NCBI GenBank assembly: GCA_016710015.1
Contig: JADJLR010000006.1
Span: forward strand, 1-64,000
DNA length: 64,000 bases
Origin: Flavobacteriales bacterium
GTDB taxonomy: Bacteria; Bacteroidota; Bacteroidia; Flavobacteriales_F; PHOS-HE28
Direction: 5' to 3'
A program made the position numbers and the translations under genes. Within the stretch, counting starts at the first letter, position 1. The number at the start of each line of letters is the position of its first letter. The notes below the pieces were generated by a model. That model was not told the DNA's origin. It was given only the letters and a program-made list of their open reading frames with translations, and searched no databases. Shown here one piece after another: positions 16,389-25,683 of the stretch.

Positions 16389-18632
16389 ATGTACCGGGCC
16401 GTTCTCATCGTTCTGCTGGTCTTCCATTGCTGTGCTGCACATGCACAAGGCGGTCGTGTCCATGGCCGGTTGATGTCGACAGGGACGATAGTACCCTACG
16501 CGAACATTCTGGTGAAAGAGACCCGTATTGGGACGAGTTCGGATCCGACAGGACGGTTCACCATCACGGGCGTAACTGCTGGTCAACACGTGTTGCTGAT
16601 CCGCGCGGTCGGGTTCGAGGAGAAGGGGATCCCTTTCGAATGGTTGAACGGGAAGGACGTGGAACTGGGCACCATCGAACTCGAACCAAGTGCAGTGGAC
16701 CTTGGGGAAGTGGTCGTTACTGGAACCATGCGCGAAGTATCACGGAGCGATAGTCCGGTCCCTGTGGAAGTGATCACCCCGGCGCTCTTTCGGAAGAATC
16801 CGAGCCCGGCCCTGTTCGATGCGGTGGGCATGGTGAATGGTGTAAGGCCGCAGATCAATTGCAGTGTGTGCAATACGGGCGACATCCACATCAACGGAAT
16901 GGAAGGTCCATACACCATGGTGTTGATCGACGGCATGCCGATCGTGAGTGGATTGAGTACGGTGTACGGACTGAGCGGGATCCCGACCAGCTTGGTGGAG
17001 CGCGTGGAAGTCGTGAAAGGCCCTGGATCTTCGCTCTATGGAAGCGAGGCCATGGGAGGGTTGGTGAATGTGATCACGAAGGATCCGGCCTTGGCTCCAA
17101 AGGCAGCGGTGGATCTGATGGCCACTTCGTGGCAGGAGTACAATGCGGATATCGGTCTGCGTTTCGGGCAGAAGAAGGTGAACGACCTCCTTGGAGTGAC
17201 CGTATTCCGTTACCATGATCCGCGAGACAACAACGGAGATGGCTTCACGGACGTCACGTTGCAGAACCGGGTTTCCATATTCAATAAGCTTTCCTTCCGA
17301 CGCCCGGACCGCAAGGTGGCGAGCATCGCAGCACGTTACGTACACGAGGATCGTTGGGGAGGGCAAATGGATTGGACCCCGGCCTTCGCTGGTGGTGATA
17401 GCCTGTACGGCGAGTCCATATCCACGCGGCGCTGGGAAGTGATCGGTCAGTATCAACTCCCTGTTCCGGGAAAGATCATCGCGCAGTTCAGTGCGAACGG
17501 ACACCAGCAACGATCCTGGTACGGGATCACGCCGTACGATGCGGATCAGCGGGTGCTCTTCGCACAACTCTTTGGTACACGGCGACTCGGAGCCCGGCAC
17601 GAAACGACCTGTGGACTTGCGTACCGACACACGTGGTACGATGACAATACGAGCGCAACGACCACGATCCGGAATGGCGATGTGACGAATGCCCCGAATG
17701 TGATGCCGCTCCCGGGTTTCTTCTTGCAGGATGAATGGAGCATGACCGAAATGCACAAACTGTTGATCGGTTATCGCTTGGACCATGATGTCAACCACGG
17801 TGTGGTGCGATCCCCACGGTTGGCCTATAAATGGGCACCGAACGGTCGATGGGCCGTGCGCGCCAACTTCGGCACTGGTTACCGGGTCGTGAACCTCTTT
17901 ACCGAGGAACACGCAGCGCTCACCGGAGCCAGACAAGTGCGGATCGAAGGCGACCTCTTGCCCGAACGTTCGCTCAACGCAACCTTGAACGTCGTGCGCA
18001 AATGGCCAGGCGAGAAACGCTACTTCGGTTTGGATGGGTCGTTGTTCTACACGTATTTCAGCAACCGCATCCTGCCGGACTATACCACTGATCAGGACCT
18101 GATCATCTATCGGAACCTCGATGGTTACGGTGTTTCACGGGGTGCAAGCCTGAACGTTGAGACCAGAGTAGGGAAGCCCTTGCGCATTCTCGCTGGTGCT
18201 ACATGGATGCAGGTGTTCACCACCCAGCAAGGCGTTGCATCCGATCTGTTCTTCGCACCGAAATGGTCGGGGACCTTCACTGCGAGCTATCAACTAACAC
18301 CCAAGTGGAGTACGGACCTCACCGGCCAATGGTACGGCCCCATGCGCTTGCCAGTTCAACCGAATGACTTCCGACCGGAGCGTTCACCGACCTACGCGTT
18401 GCTGAATCTGCAGGCAACGCACAAATTGAATGCACAATTCGAGCTCTACGGTGGCGTGAAGAATGTGCTCGATTTCGTGCCGCAGGATCCGCTGATGCGC
18501 CCCTTTGATCCGTTCGACAAGAGATCAATGGATCCGGTCGCGGATCCGAATGGCTACACGTTCGACACGAGTTACATGTACGCCCCCTTGCAAGGTGTAC
18601 GCGGATTCCTTGGCCTGAGGTGGGTACTGTGA
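16389..18632 (+). CDS. TonB-dependent outer-membrane receptor
   Basis: A 747-residue receptor. Domain order: signal peptide (1-20, LIVLLVFHCCAAHAQ), a CarboxypepD-regulatory-like domain (about 22-100: GRVHGRLMSTGTIVPYANIL...), a plug domain (about 115-240: HINGMEGPYTMVLIDGMPI; RVEVVKGPGSSLYGSEAMGG; LVNVITKDP) and a 22-strand-type barrel ending FLGLRWVL. The plug carries a cysteine pair in NCSVCNTGDI, which could bind metal or form a disulfide. Its divergence from a DtxR/ZIP operon makes metal, metal chelate or metallophore uptake the likely role, energised by TonB-ExbBD from elsewhere. The exact substrate is not readable from sequence. Confidence 0.9.
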   Translation: MYRAVLIVLLVFHCCAAHAQGGRVHGRLMSTGTIVPYANILVKETRIGTSSDPTGRFTITGVTAGQHVLLIRAVGFEEKGIPFEWLNGKDVELGTIELEPSAVDLGEVVVTGTMREVSRSDSPVPVEVITPALFRKNPSPALFDAVGMVNGVRPQINCSVCNTGDIHINGMEGPYTMVLIDGMPIVSGLSTVYGLSGIPTSLVERVEVVKGPGSSLYGSEAMGGLVNVITKDPALAPKAAVDLMATSWQEYNADIGLRFGQKKVNDLLGVTVFRYHDPRDNNGDGFTDVTLQNRVSIFNKLSFRRPDRKVASIAARYVHEDRWGGQMDWTPAFAGGDSLYGESISTRRWEVIGQYQLPVPGKIIAQFSANGHQQRSWYGITPYDADQRVLFAQLFGTRRLGARHETTCGLAYRHTWYDDNTSATTTIRNGDVTNAPNVMPLPGFFLQDEWSMTEMHKLLIGYRLDHDVNHGVVRSPRLAYKWAPNGRWAVRANFGTGYRVVNLFTEEHAALTGARQVRIEGDLLPERSLNATLNVVRKWPGEKRYFGLDGSLFYTYFSNRILPDYTTDQDLIIYRNLDGYGVSRGASLNVETRVGKPLRILAGATWMQVFTTQQGVASDLFFAPKWSGTFTASYQLTPKWSTDLTGQWYGPMRLPVQPNDFRPERSPTYALLNLQATHKLNAQFELYGGVKNVLDFVPQDPLMRPFDPFDKRSMDPVADPNGYTFDTSYMYAPLQGVRGFLGLRWVL

Positions 18633-18637
18633 GCCGC

Positions 18638-18645
18638 TACCTTTG
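18638..18645 (+). promoter_or_regulatory. -7 box (TACCTTTG) for pyrD
   Basis: Exact TAnnTTTG match between the TonB receptor stop and the pyrD start at 18653, seven bases before the ATG. Confidence 0.6.
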
Positions 18646-18652
18646 CGGGCCG

Positions 18653-19699
18653 ATGTACAAGCTCCTCCGTCCGCTCCTTTTCAGCCTTTCCCCGGAGAGC
18701 GCGCATCATCTTACATTCTCCATGCTCGAGGTCGCAAAGCTCCTGCCTGGGGCGTTGGCCTTGGTCGGAGGGAAGCGCCCCGGAAAGAGCGCGGCAGTGG
18801 AGGTGATGGGCCTGACGTTCCCGGGGCCGGTGGGTCTTGCCGCCGGGATGGATAAGGATGCGAGGCATGTGGATGCCCTATCCCGTATCGGTTTCGGCTT
18901 CATCGAGATCGGGACGCTTACCCCTGTTGCGCAACCCGGAAATGAGCGACCACGACTCTTTCGCCTTCCCGCAGACCGCGCGTTGATCAATCGCATGGGT
19001 TTCAACAATGGCGGCGTGGCAGCGGCGGTTGAACGGTTGAAGAAGCGGGCACCGGGCATCATCGTTGGGGGCAACATCGGGAAGAACAAGAACACACCGA
19101 ACGAACAGGCCATCGACGATCATGTGAAATGCTTTGATGCACTCCATCCCGTGGTGGACTACTTCGTTGTGAACGTAAGCAGTCCGAATACCCCTGGTCT
19201 GCGTGCCTTGCAGGAGAAGGAACCGTTGTTGAAGATCCTTGTAGGGTTGATGGAGTTCGGGAACAAGTTGGCAACCCACCACTCGCAGCTACCGAAACCT
19301 ATCCTTCTGAAGATCGCACCGGACCTCACGAATGAGCAATTGGATGACATCGTTTCGGTGGTCAAGGAGAGTGGCATCGCTGGTTTGATCGCTACGAATA
19401 CGACGATCTCCCGCGAGGACCTACGAACACCCAAGACCGAAGTGGAAGCCATGGGATCCGGTGGTCTCAGCGGCACTCCGGTGAGACAACGTAGCACCGA
19501 GGTGGTCCGCTACCTGCGCGACCGACTTCCCAAGCCGTTCGTGATCATCGGTGTCGGCGGGATCGATAGTGCCGAGGCAGCCATGGAAAAGATCGAGGCT
19601 GGAGCGGATCTGGTGCAGGTCTACACCGGATTGATCTATGAAGGACCCGCGCTGCTGAAGCGCATCAATAGAGCATTCGTGAAATGGAGATCCCTGTAG
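18653..19699 (+). CDS. pyrD: dihydroorotate dehydrogenase (quinone), class 2
   Basis: A 348-residue enzyme that oxidises dihydroorotate to orotate in pyrimidine synthesis and passes electrons to membrane quinone. The amphipathic N-terminal extension typical of class 2 is present (MYKLLRPLLFSLSPESAHH). FMN-barrel motifs follow: GPVGLAAGMDKDA, FGFIEIGTLTP, NRMGFNNGG, the catalytic loop VNVSSPNTPGLR with the class 2 serine, LLKIAPDLT, ATNTTISR, GGLSGTPV and IIGVGGIDSAEAA. ATG 18653 is chosen because it fits homologous starts and the -7 box; an upstream ATG at 18620 lies inside the TonB receptor. It overlaps the next gene by 16 bases. Confidence 0.96.
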   Translation: MYKLLRPLLFSLSPESAHHLTFSMLEVAKLLPGALALVGGKRPGKSAAVEVMGLTFPGPVGLAAGMDKDARHVDALSRIGFGFIEIGTLTPVAQPGNERPRLFRLPADRALINRMGFNNGGVAAAVERLKKRAPGIIVGGNIGKNKNTPNEQAIDDHVKCFDALHPVVDYFVVNVSSPNTPGLRALQEKEPLLKILVGLMEFGNKLATHHSQLPKPILLKIAPDLTNEQLDDIVSVVKESGIAGLIATNTTISREDLRTPKTEVEAMGSGGLSGTPVRQRSTEVVRYLRDRLPKPFVIIGVGGIDSAEAAMEKIEAGADLVQVYTGLIYEGPALLKRINRAFVKWRSL

Positions 19700-20550
19700 T
19701 GAAACTCGTAGAGTGTCCGCGTGATGCCATGCAAGGCATCGAGACCTTCATTCCCACCGATGTGAAAGTGAAGTACTTGAATGGACTCCTCAAGGTCGGT
19801 TTCGATACGATCGACATCGGCAGTTTCGTCAGCCCTAAAGCCATTCCGCAGTTGGCGGATACGGCTGAGGTGCTGGACCGGATCGACATGGATGGTTCGA
19901 AGAGCAAACTCCTTGTGATCGTTGCCAACGAGCGGGGTGCAGAAGCTGCCGCACGGCAGGTGCGGGTGAGCTACTTGGGCTATCCATTCAGCATCAGCGA
20001 GACCTTCCAACAGCGGAACACGAATACCAGTATCGAGGGCTCGTGGGTTCGTACAGCGAACATCGCTGAATTGGCTCAGAAAGCAGGCAAGGAGCTGGTG
20101 GTCTATATCAGCATGGCTTTCGGCAATCCATACGGTGATCCTTGGAACGCAGACATCGCCTTACAATGGACCGATCGGTTGGTGAATGAACTCGGCGTGC
20201 GCATCATTGCGTTGAGTGATACGGTGGGCGTGGCGGAACCCGAGGACATCAAAAGCATGTTCGGAGCGCTTATCCCAGAATTGCCGCAGATCGAGTTCGG
20301 GGCACATCTGCATTGCAGCCCAACCAATTGGAAGACGAAAACCCAAGCGGCCTGGGATGCAGGTTGTCGTCGTTTCGATGGTGCGATCAAGGGCTATGGC
20401 GGTTGTCCGATGGCGGAGGATGAACTGGTCGGGAATCTACAGACCGAACTCTTCGTGCGTGATCTCGAAGAGCGCGGGATCAACACAGGCGTTGATCTGG
20501 AATTGCTGGATCGATCGGTGATCGAGGCGGGGAGCGTGTTCCCCGCTTGA
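19684..20550 (+). CDS. hydroxymethylglutaryl-CoA lyase-like enzyme
   Basis: A 288-residue protein of the DRE-TIM metallolyase family. Matching segments are VECPRDAMQGIETFIPTDV, KVGFDTIDIGSFVSPKAIPQ, the SDTVGVAEPEDI strand, the metal-binding HLHCSPTNW (two His) and the lid loop with catalytic cysteine GYGGCPMAEDELVGNLQTE. HMG-CoA lyase cleaves HMG-CoA to acetyl-CoA and acetoacetate in leucine breakdown. The HLH..P and GGCPMA variants fit the Bacteroidota branch; other family members (for example homocitrate-type enzymes) are less likely given the length. It overlaps pyrD but shares no pathway with it. Confidence 0.85.
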   Translation: MEIPVVKLVECPRDAMQGIETFIPTDVKVKYLNGLLKVGFDTIDIGSFVSPKAIPQLADTAEVLDRIDMDGSKSKLLVIVANERGAEAAARQVRVSYLGYPFSISETFQQRNTNTSIEGSWVRTANIAELAQKAGKELVVYISMAFGNPYGDPWNADIALQWTDRLVNELGVRIIALSDTVGVAEPEDIKSMFGALIPELPQIEFGAHLHCSPTNWKTKTQAAWDAGCRRFDGAIKGYGGCPMAEDELVGNLQTELFVRDLEERGINTGVDLELLDRSVIEAGSVFPA

Positions 20551-20556
20551 TCGAGA

Positions 20557-21810
20557 TCACGTCCGTTGCAACTCCAGCACCGTGATCTCCGGTGGCATTC
20601 CCACTCGCCCCGGGAAACCGATGAAGCCGAAGCCACGGTTCACGTAGAGTTGCTGCTGGCCTTGGTTATAAAGTCCAGCCCATTGCTTGTATACCCATTG
20701 GGCAGGACTATATGTGGTCGATCCGATCTTCACACCAAGTTGCGCGCCATGCGTGTGACCGCTCAGCGTTAGGTCGATCCCGGTCGCTACCACCTGCTCT
20801 TCCCAGTGTGTCGGATCATGGCTCATGAGGATGCGGTACGGGAGTTCTTCCGTGCCACGCACCGTCTTTGCCAGATCACCATACTGCTGGAAGCGTTTGC
20901 CCCAATTCTGCACACCCAAGAGTCCGATCTTCCCGCCGTTCTGCTCCAAGGTCAAATGCTCATCAAGCATCAGCCGGAAGCCCATGGCCTTGTGGATGGA
21001 TTTCAGTTTCTCCAGATTCGCCGCCTTGCCAGCAGGGTCCTCCCAGCGCACGTAATCGCTGTAGTCGTGGTTGCCGAGGATGCTGAATTTCCCTAAGCGA
21101 GCCTTCAACTCAGCAAGCGCGGGAATGAAGCGTTCGGCCTCGTCCGCATAATCGTTCACCAGATCACCGGTGAAGAGGATCAGATCCGGTGCTTCCGCAT
21201 TGATCAGGTCCACACCGTTCTGTACGATCGATAGGTCTTCCCCATAGCTGCCCAAGTGCATATCGCTGATCTGCACGATCCGCAAACCATGGAAGGCCGC
21301 AGGTAGGTTGGACGACCCAACAGGAATATGCGACACATTGAAACTGCGCCGCCCCTTCGTGACCCCGTACAACACACCCACAAAGGGCACCGAAGCGACG
21401 ATCAGCCCCAATTGACTCAGGAAATTCGCTCGGTCCAAGGCTTCACCCGACCCTTCGGCAGGCCCGGGCAGCAGTTTGCTCCAGATCCAACGTCCTACAT
21501 GCAGAAGGTCATCCAGACCATGGAAGATCACGATCACTAATTTGGGCAGGAAGAACAGGAGGAACAAGGCGACCAAGGAGAACACGTAGCTATTGTCCCG
21601 GCGGACCTGACTTCCTTGCATGCTCACGACCGAATAGATCATCAGCCCTAGAATACCGATGGAAACGATCCAATACAGGAACCGAACGAGCCGACGTAGC
21701 GTGAGCGAATGGTTGGCCAGTGCCGCATTCACACCTTTGTACGCATACAGGTCGATCAGAACCAGAATGAACACGAAGATGGCGAAGTTGCGAAGCGCGG
21801 TAGGGGACAT
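20557..21810 (-). CDS. membrane-anchored metallophosphoesterase
   Basis: A 417-residue protein. Residues 1-150 hold about four membrane helices (FAIFVFILVLIDLYAY; FLYWIVSIGILGLMIYSVVS; YVFSLVALFLLFFLPKLVIV; FLSQLGLIVASVPFVGVLYG), and the rest is a calcineurin-like phosphoesterase: ISDMHLGS, LFTGDLVND, ILGNHDYSD, MSHDP and SGHTHGAQ supply the two-metal site. The family includes YkuE-type enzymes and lipid-linked pyrophosphate hydrolases. The start at 21810 is preferred over 21831 because a TACCTTCG box ends five bases before it. The gene is divergent from the secreted protein at 21830; the two starts nearly touch. Confidence 0.9.
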   Translation of the reverse strand: MSPTALRNFAIFVFILVLIDLYAYKGVNAALANHSLTLRRLVRFLYWIVSIGILGLMIYSVVSMQGSQVRRDNSYVFSLVALFLLFFLPKLVIVIFHGLDDLLHVGRWIWSKLLPGPAEGSGEALDRANFLSQLGLIVASVPFVGVLYGVTKGRRSFNVSHIPVGSSNLPAAFHGLRIVQISDMHLGSYGEDLSIVQNGVDLINAEAPDLILFTGDLVNDYADEAERFIPALAELKARLGKFSILGNHDYSDYVRWEDPAGKAANLEKLKSIHKAMGFRLMLDEHLTLEQNGGKIGLLGVQNWGKRFQQYGDLAKTVRGTEELPYRILMSHDPTHWEEQVVATGIDLTLSGHTHGAQLGVKIGSTTYSPAQWVYKQWAGLYNQGQQQLYVNRGFGFIGFPGRVGMPPEITVLELQRT

Positions 21811-21815
21811 GGGGA

Positions 21816-21823
21816 CGAAGGTA
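21816..21823 (-). promoter_or_regulatory. -7-like box (TACCTTCG) before the phosphoesterase
   Basis: One mismatch to TAnnTTTG, five bases before the ATG at 21810. It supports that start over the in-frame ATG at 21831, which would lie upstream of the transcript start. Confidence 0.4.
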
Positions 21824-21829
21824 GGTGGC

Positions 21830-23272
21830 ATGTATACGGATCTCGCGGCCTTGCTGGTGGTTATAGGTCTTCTGATGCCTGTTCAAGTTGAGGCTCAACC
21901 TACTTGGAAAAGGGTGATCGGTGGTATCGAGCGGGATGTAGCGCACAGCATCGAAGCGTTGCCGGATGGTGGTGCGGTGATCTGCGGATCCACGGGTAGT
22001 TTCGGAACTCTGACCGGAGACATCTACTTGGTTCGTTTGTCGATCGATGGAGCACGCGTATGGTCCATGACCATGGGAGGTGAAGGGGCGCAAGAAGGGA
22101 AGGCAGTGGTTGCTCTACCCGAAGGTGGTTTCTTGGTGATCGGATCCACGAATGCAGGAGAACACGGAGGCTACGATGGGTATCTGGCGCGTGTGACCGA
22201 TGATGGCGAACTGCTCTGGGAACGGACCTACGGAACTCCTGACTGGGATTTCTTCGAGAGTGCGGTCATTGACCAGAACACCATCGTAGCGGCAGGTTAT
22301 AGCTACGGGATGAACGATCCGGCCGGGGATCTCTTTCTGGTGAAAGTGGATCTGGATGGTGAAGTCCTTTGGATGAACGACTATGGACTGGTGGGTGAAG
22401 AGACCGGTGGGTATGTCGGTCGGCGTAGCGATGGCATGTTCGTGCTTTCAGGCAGTACAGGATCCATGGGCGATGTGGATGCGATCGCATTTCTGATTGA
22501 TCAGGACGGTGCGGAAGTATGGTCCGTACGGGTGGAAGGGCCAAGTTCAGAGCGCATCTTGGGAATGGACCTAACGAGCACGGACCATGCCCTACTGACC
22601 GGTTTTCAGGAGATGGAGGATGGCCGAAGGGTCATGTACTTGGCGAATATTTCACCGGATGGGATCGTGGAATGGTCGCAGCCGGTGTCCAGTGCAGGTA
22701 ATGATTGGGAGGCGCGTGATGTCCTCAGCTTGGCGGATGGTCGTATCGCTGTGTCCGGTTATACGGCCGAATACGGAGCTGGAGACCGCGACGTTTCCTT
22801 GCTTTTCTTGAACGCCTCAGGGAATTTCCTCAGCGGTCCAACGTACGGGGGAGGAGGTCGTGATGAGGTATGGTCATTGGACCTGGCAGATGATGGTGCG
22901 TTCTATCTCGCTGGGTCGACCACCTCGTACGGCCCCGGTATGGAATCCATGTTCATTATTCGCAGCGACGGTGATACACTGAATGGTTCGGTAACGTCTT
23001 ACAATGACCCTGTGGGGCTAAAGCCGATCCACGAACGGGATGAACTCACCCTTGGGCCGGTACCTGTGAGATCCGGAGGTGCGTTATACATCCTCGGGGA
23101 TGGGAACACCGTGCGCTTTGCGCATATTTTGGATGCCACCGGTCGGATAGTGGCAAAGGTCCCTGTCCGGTCAGGACGACTGGAACTGCCTCAACTTACA
23201 CCAGGCATCTTCGTTGTACATCTCTTCGATGGATCAGGAGGTGTGGTCAACCGTCGAGTCCTTATCGAGTGA
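21830..23272 (+). CDS. secreted repeat protein with T9SS type-A sorting domain
   Basis: About 480 residues from ATG 21830. A signal peptide (DLAALLVVIGLLMPVQVEAQ) is followed by repeats of about 50 residues with the pattern GGxVICGSTGSxG...DIYLVRLSIDGARVW, (GGFLVIGSTNAGEHGGYDGYLARVTDDGELLWERTYG and so on), the WD/propeller-like repeats found in many Bacteroidota surface proteins. Residues from about 400 form a Por_Secre_tail-type C-terminal domain (LTLGPVPVRSGG...ILDATGRIVAKV...LTPGIFVVHLFDG...RRVLIE), which directs export through the type IX system. Ligand unknown. The longer open frame upstream overlaps the divergent phosphoesterase and is not used. Confidence 0.85.
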   Translation: MYTDLAALLVVIGLLMPVQVEAQPTWKRVIGGIERDVAHSIEALPDGGAVICGSTGSFGTLTGDIYLVRLSIDGARVWSMTMGGEGAQEGKAVVALPEGGFLVIGSTNAGEHGGYDGYLARVTDDGELLWERTYGTPDWDFFESAVIDQNTIVAAGYSYGMNDPAGDLFLVKVDLDGEVLWMNDYGLVGEETGGYVGRRSDGMFVLSGSTGSMGDVDAIAFLIDQDGAEVWSVRVEGPSSERILGMDLTSTDHALLTGFQEMEDGRRVMYLANISPDGIVEWSQPVSSAGNDWEARDVLSLADGRIAVSGYTAEYGAGDRDVSLLFLNASGNFLSGPTYGGGGRDEVWSLDLADDGAFYLAGSTTSYGPGMESMFIIRSDGDTLNGSVTSYNDPVGLKPIHERDELTLGPVPVRSGGALYILGDGNTVRFAHILDATGRIVAKVPVRSGRLELPQLTPGIFVVHLFDGSGGVVNRRVLIE

Positions 23273-24767
23273 GCCTCCACAGGCTCCAGTCCTTCCCGTG
23301 TTCGATCAAAGTGGTGCCGGTGAGGTGAGGCACTTCTTGACGGATCGCGAGCAAATGCGTAGCGCCACGTTCCATAAGCGCTTGCACCGTAGGGGCTTGG
23401 GCAACAGGATAACCCGGATAGGTCCATCCCATCCGACCGATCGAAGTGAGTGCCCCGTTCGCGCTGCTATCGCCGAGTACGATGATCTTCGATCGTAACG
23501 GCAAGTCCAGAGGTCGAATGGCTTCTCGGATATCGGCCAAGTAAGGTGCAACACGAGCGTGATCTCGTGGCATAGCAGTAGTACGACGCATCACCTCCGT
23601 GCGAGCGAGTATTAAGGAGGCCAAGGCGACCATACCGATCACGCATTTGGCACCTAACCGGACCCACTTGTGCATTGCATGATCGATCAATGATCGCCAA
23701 GCAGTCACGGCGATGAGGATCATCGTTGGCAACACGGTGATGAAGTAGTAGTCGTGGTCGGCGAACTTCCGGAAGAAGAGTAGGATGAATCCAGCGGATC
23801 CGGCCATGGACAACCCCAACAGAAGCTTCATCGACCAAACGACCTTCCCCCAACGGATCAGAAGGATGAACATCAACGCGATGAATAGATGCCATGCACT
23901 CGGATGCAGGTACTTGGTCCACCAATAGTTCCAGATCAGGTCCAGCACCTGTCCTCGTTCAACGGTGCTCATGGTCCAGATCGGCTCGGCCCATGTCATG
24001 AAATAATTAGAACCATGTGCTGCGTTGTACCAGCGTGCGTACATGTGCCAAGCGGTGATGAGCGAGGCGCCAAGCACTATTCCGCCTACCTGTAGTGCAG
24101 TTGGCCTTCCACGCTTTAGGATCCGGGAAACCAGTAGAATGACCGACCACGCGATAAGATGTATCGCTGTGGGAGCTTTGATCGCGGCTGCCAAGACGAA
24201 TAGGATCAAGCTCGCCCAACTGAATGTTGGGCGACCTTTCAGCATGTCGGGTAACGCCAAGGACCAACCCGATACCACCATGCCATACACGGCGGCATCC
24301 GGGAGGAAGTTGAAACCATAGAACGCTAGGATGGACGATCCGCTGAACAGTGTGATGAGCCCGTACGCCGATACGCGATCGTTCCATGTGGCCGATAGCG
24401 TGCGGATCAGTGAAGCGTGGGCTATGATCACCGATCCGCCGCTCAGCCAGCGCATCGCATTCGGCATGGGCCCAAGTAGGCGCTCCACCCAAGCTATGAA
24501 CCAATAGAAGATCGGGAATTCGCCAGCGCTCGCCCCAGAGTCTGGCGCGATCTTCAGGTCAAGGACCCCAGGCGAGAGAAGGCCAGCAGTGAACTCCCGG
24601 AAGTGGACCACGAACGCGAGCGAATCCGTTTGACGGATGAAATGGGTGCCGATCGGTGCGCCGAACATCGAAGGCATGCCGACGCAGAAGAACAACAGGG
24701 CACTGGACCAAAGTATTGGAATGATCCAGGTGGCCGCAGTGTAGGCCGAACGTTTTAGTGCCACCAT
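23262..24767 (-). CDS. GT-C-type multi-pass membrane protein
   Basis: A 501-residue protein with about ten to twelve hydrophobic segments. The first loop has GTHFIRQTDSLAFVVHFREF, an acidic loop of the kind used by GT-C glycosyltransferases, and a later periplasmic loop contains GEFPIFYWFIAWVERLLG. The C-terminal 100 residues are a soluble alpha/beta domain (KIIVLGDSSANGALTSIGRMG). It probably transfers a sugar from a lipid-linked donor. It overlaps the preceding gene tail-to-tail by 11 bases. Homology with GT39/GT83 is inferred from topology; sequence motifs are weak. Confidence 0.65.
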   Translation of the reverse strand: MVALKRSAYTAATWIIPILWSSALLFFCVGMPSMFGAPIGTHFIRQTDSLAFVVHFREFTAGLLSPGVLDLKIAPDSGASAGEFPIFYWFIAWVERLLGPMPNAMRWLSGGSVIIAHASLIRTLSATWNDRVSAYGLITLFSGSSILAFYGFNFLPDAAVYGMVVSGWSLALPDMLKGRPTFSWASLILFVLAAAIKAPTAIHLIAWSVILLVSRILKRGRPTALQVGGIVLGASLITAWHMYARWYNAAHGSNYFMTWAEPIWTMSTVERGQVLDLIWNYWWTKYLHPSAWHLFIALMFILLIRWGKVVWSMKLLLGLSMAGSAGFILLFFRKFADHDYYFITVLPTMILIAVTAWRSLIDHAMHKWVRLGAKCVIGMVALASLILARTEVMRRTTAMPRDHARVAPYLADIREAIRPLDLPLRSKIIVLGDSSANGALTSIGRMGWTYPGYPVAQAPTVQALMERGATHLLAIRQEVPHLTGTTLIEHGKDWSLWRLTR

Positions 24768-24852
24768 CCGGGTGCAAGATCGTCAAGCCGTGTGAGAGGT
24801 GGTCTTCGAGCGCCACCTACCTTCAAACCATGCACCGTATTTTGCGTGACGA

Positions 24853-25554
24853 ATGGAAGAATTGGTCATTCAAGGGTTACGCATACTACACATCATCTCC
24901 GGCTTCACCGCCCTGGTCGTCGGGCCGTTGGCCATGATCGCCAAAAAGGGTGGGGATGGTCACCGCAGATGGGGAAAGGTCTTCTTCTATGCCATGGTCG
25001 TAGTGGCGACAACGGCGATCATCATCGGTATCCTTCGTCCGAATGTGCTTCTTGCCTTGGTGGCCGTCATGAGCTTCCACATGGTCGCTTCCGGTTATCG
25101 GGCGCTCTATCACAAACGGGTCCACGAAGGGCAACGAGCGGGTAGGTGGGACCTGATCCTACAGGGGGGCGCAGGTGCGGTGAACGGAGGTCTATTCATC
25201 TGGGGTTTCACCAAGTTGGTATTGGGGCATCGGGATAACGGGTCGATCCTCTTCCTCGTTTTCGGCCTTATCGGTAGCCTCTTCGTTTGGCGCAACATGC
25301 AACGTTTCTACAAACGCAGTCACGATAAGCACGAATGGCTATTTGCCCACATGACGGGCTTCCTTGGGGGATACATCGCCACGATTTCGGCCTTCAGTGC
25401 CGTGAACATGGGCTTCATCAAACCGGTGTGGTTGCAATGGCTCTGGCCCACCATCATGGGTGCCCCACTGATCTTCATCTGGGTTCGGTACTACAAGAAG
25501 AAATTCACCCGCGGTCGGCGTGCACGCGATGTCATGGAAGTACGGATCAAGTAG
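24853..25554 (+). CDS. DUF2306-like membrane protein
   Basis: A 233-residue protein with six or seven transmembrane helices (LRILHIISGFTALVVGPLAMI; VFFYAMVVVATTAIIIGIL; LLALVAVMSFHMVASGYRAL; and later ones). Histidines in the first helix (LHIISG) and third helix (FHMVASGYRALYH), a KKGGDGHRRWGK loop, and a later HKHEWLFAHMTGF segment recall the heme- or quinone-handling DUF2306 proteins, though assignment is by pattern only. Function unknown. Confidence 0.6.
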   Translation: MEELVIQGLRILHIISGFTALVVGPLAMIAKKGGDGHRRWGKVFFYAMVVVATTAIIIGILRPNVLLALVAVMSFHMVASGYRALYHKRVHEGQRAGRWDLILQGGAGAVNGGLFIWGFTKLVLGHRDNGSILFLVFGLIGSLFVWRNMQRFYKRSHDKHEWLFAHMTGFLGGYIATISAFSAVNMGFIKPVWLQWLWPTIMGAPLIFIWVRYYKKKFTRGRRARDVMEVRIK

Positions 25555-25664
25555 AAAGTCAGGTTGGTTGTAGCCGAGTAGGTCGATCTTGGTATTACAG
25601 CACTTCTACCGTGGATCAGGTACTGCTACCGCGTGTTGGCTGCGAGCAGGGCCACGCGTTCCGG

Positions 25665-25672
25665 TACATTTG
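25665..25672 (+). promoter_or_regulatory. -7 box (TACATTTG) of the polysaccharide operon
   Basis: Exact TAnnTTTG match 11 bases before ATG 25684; it supports that start over an upstream in-frame ATG-like start at 25633. Confidence 0.55.
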
Positions 25673-25683
25673 GCCCCGCAAGA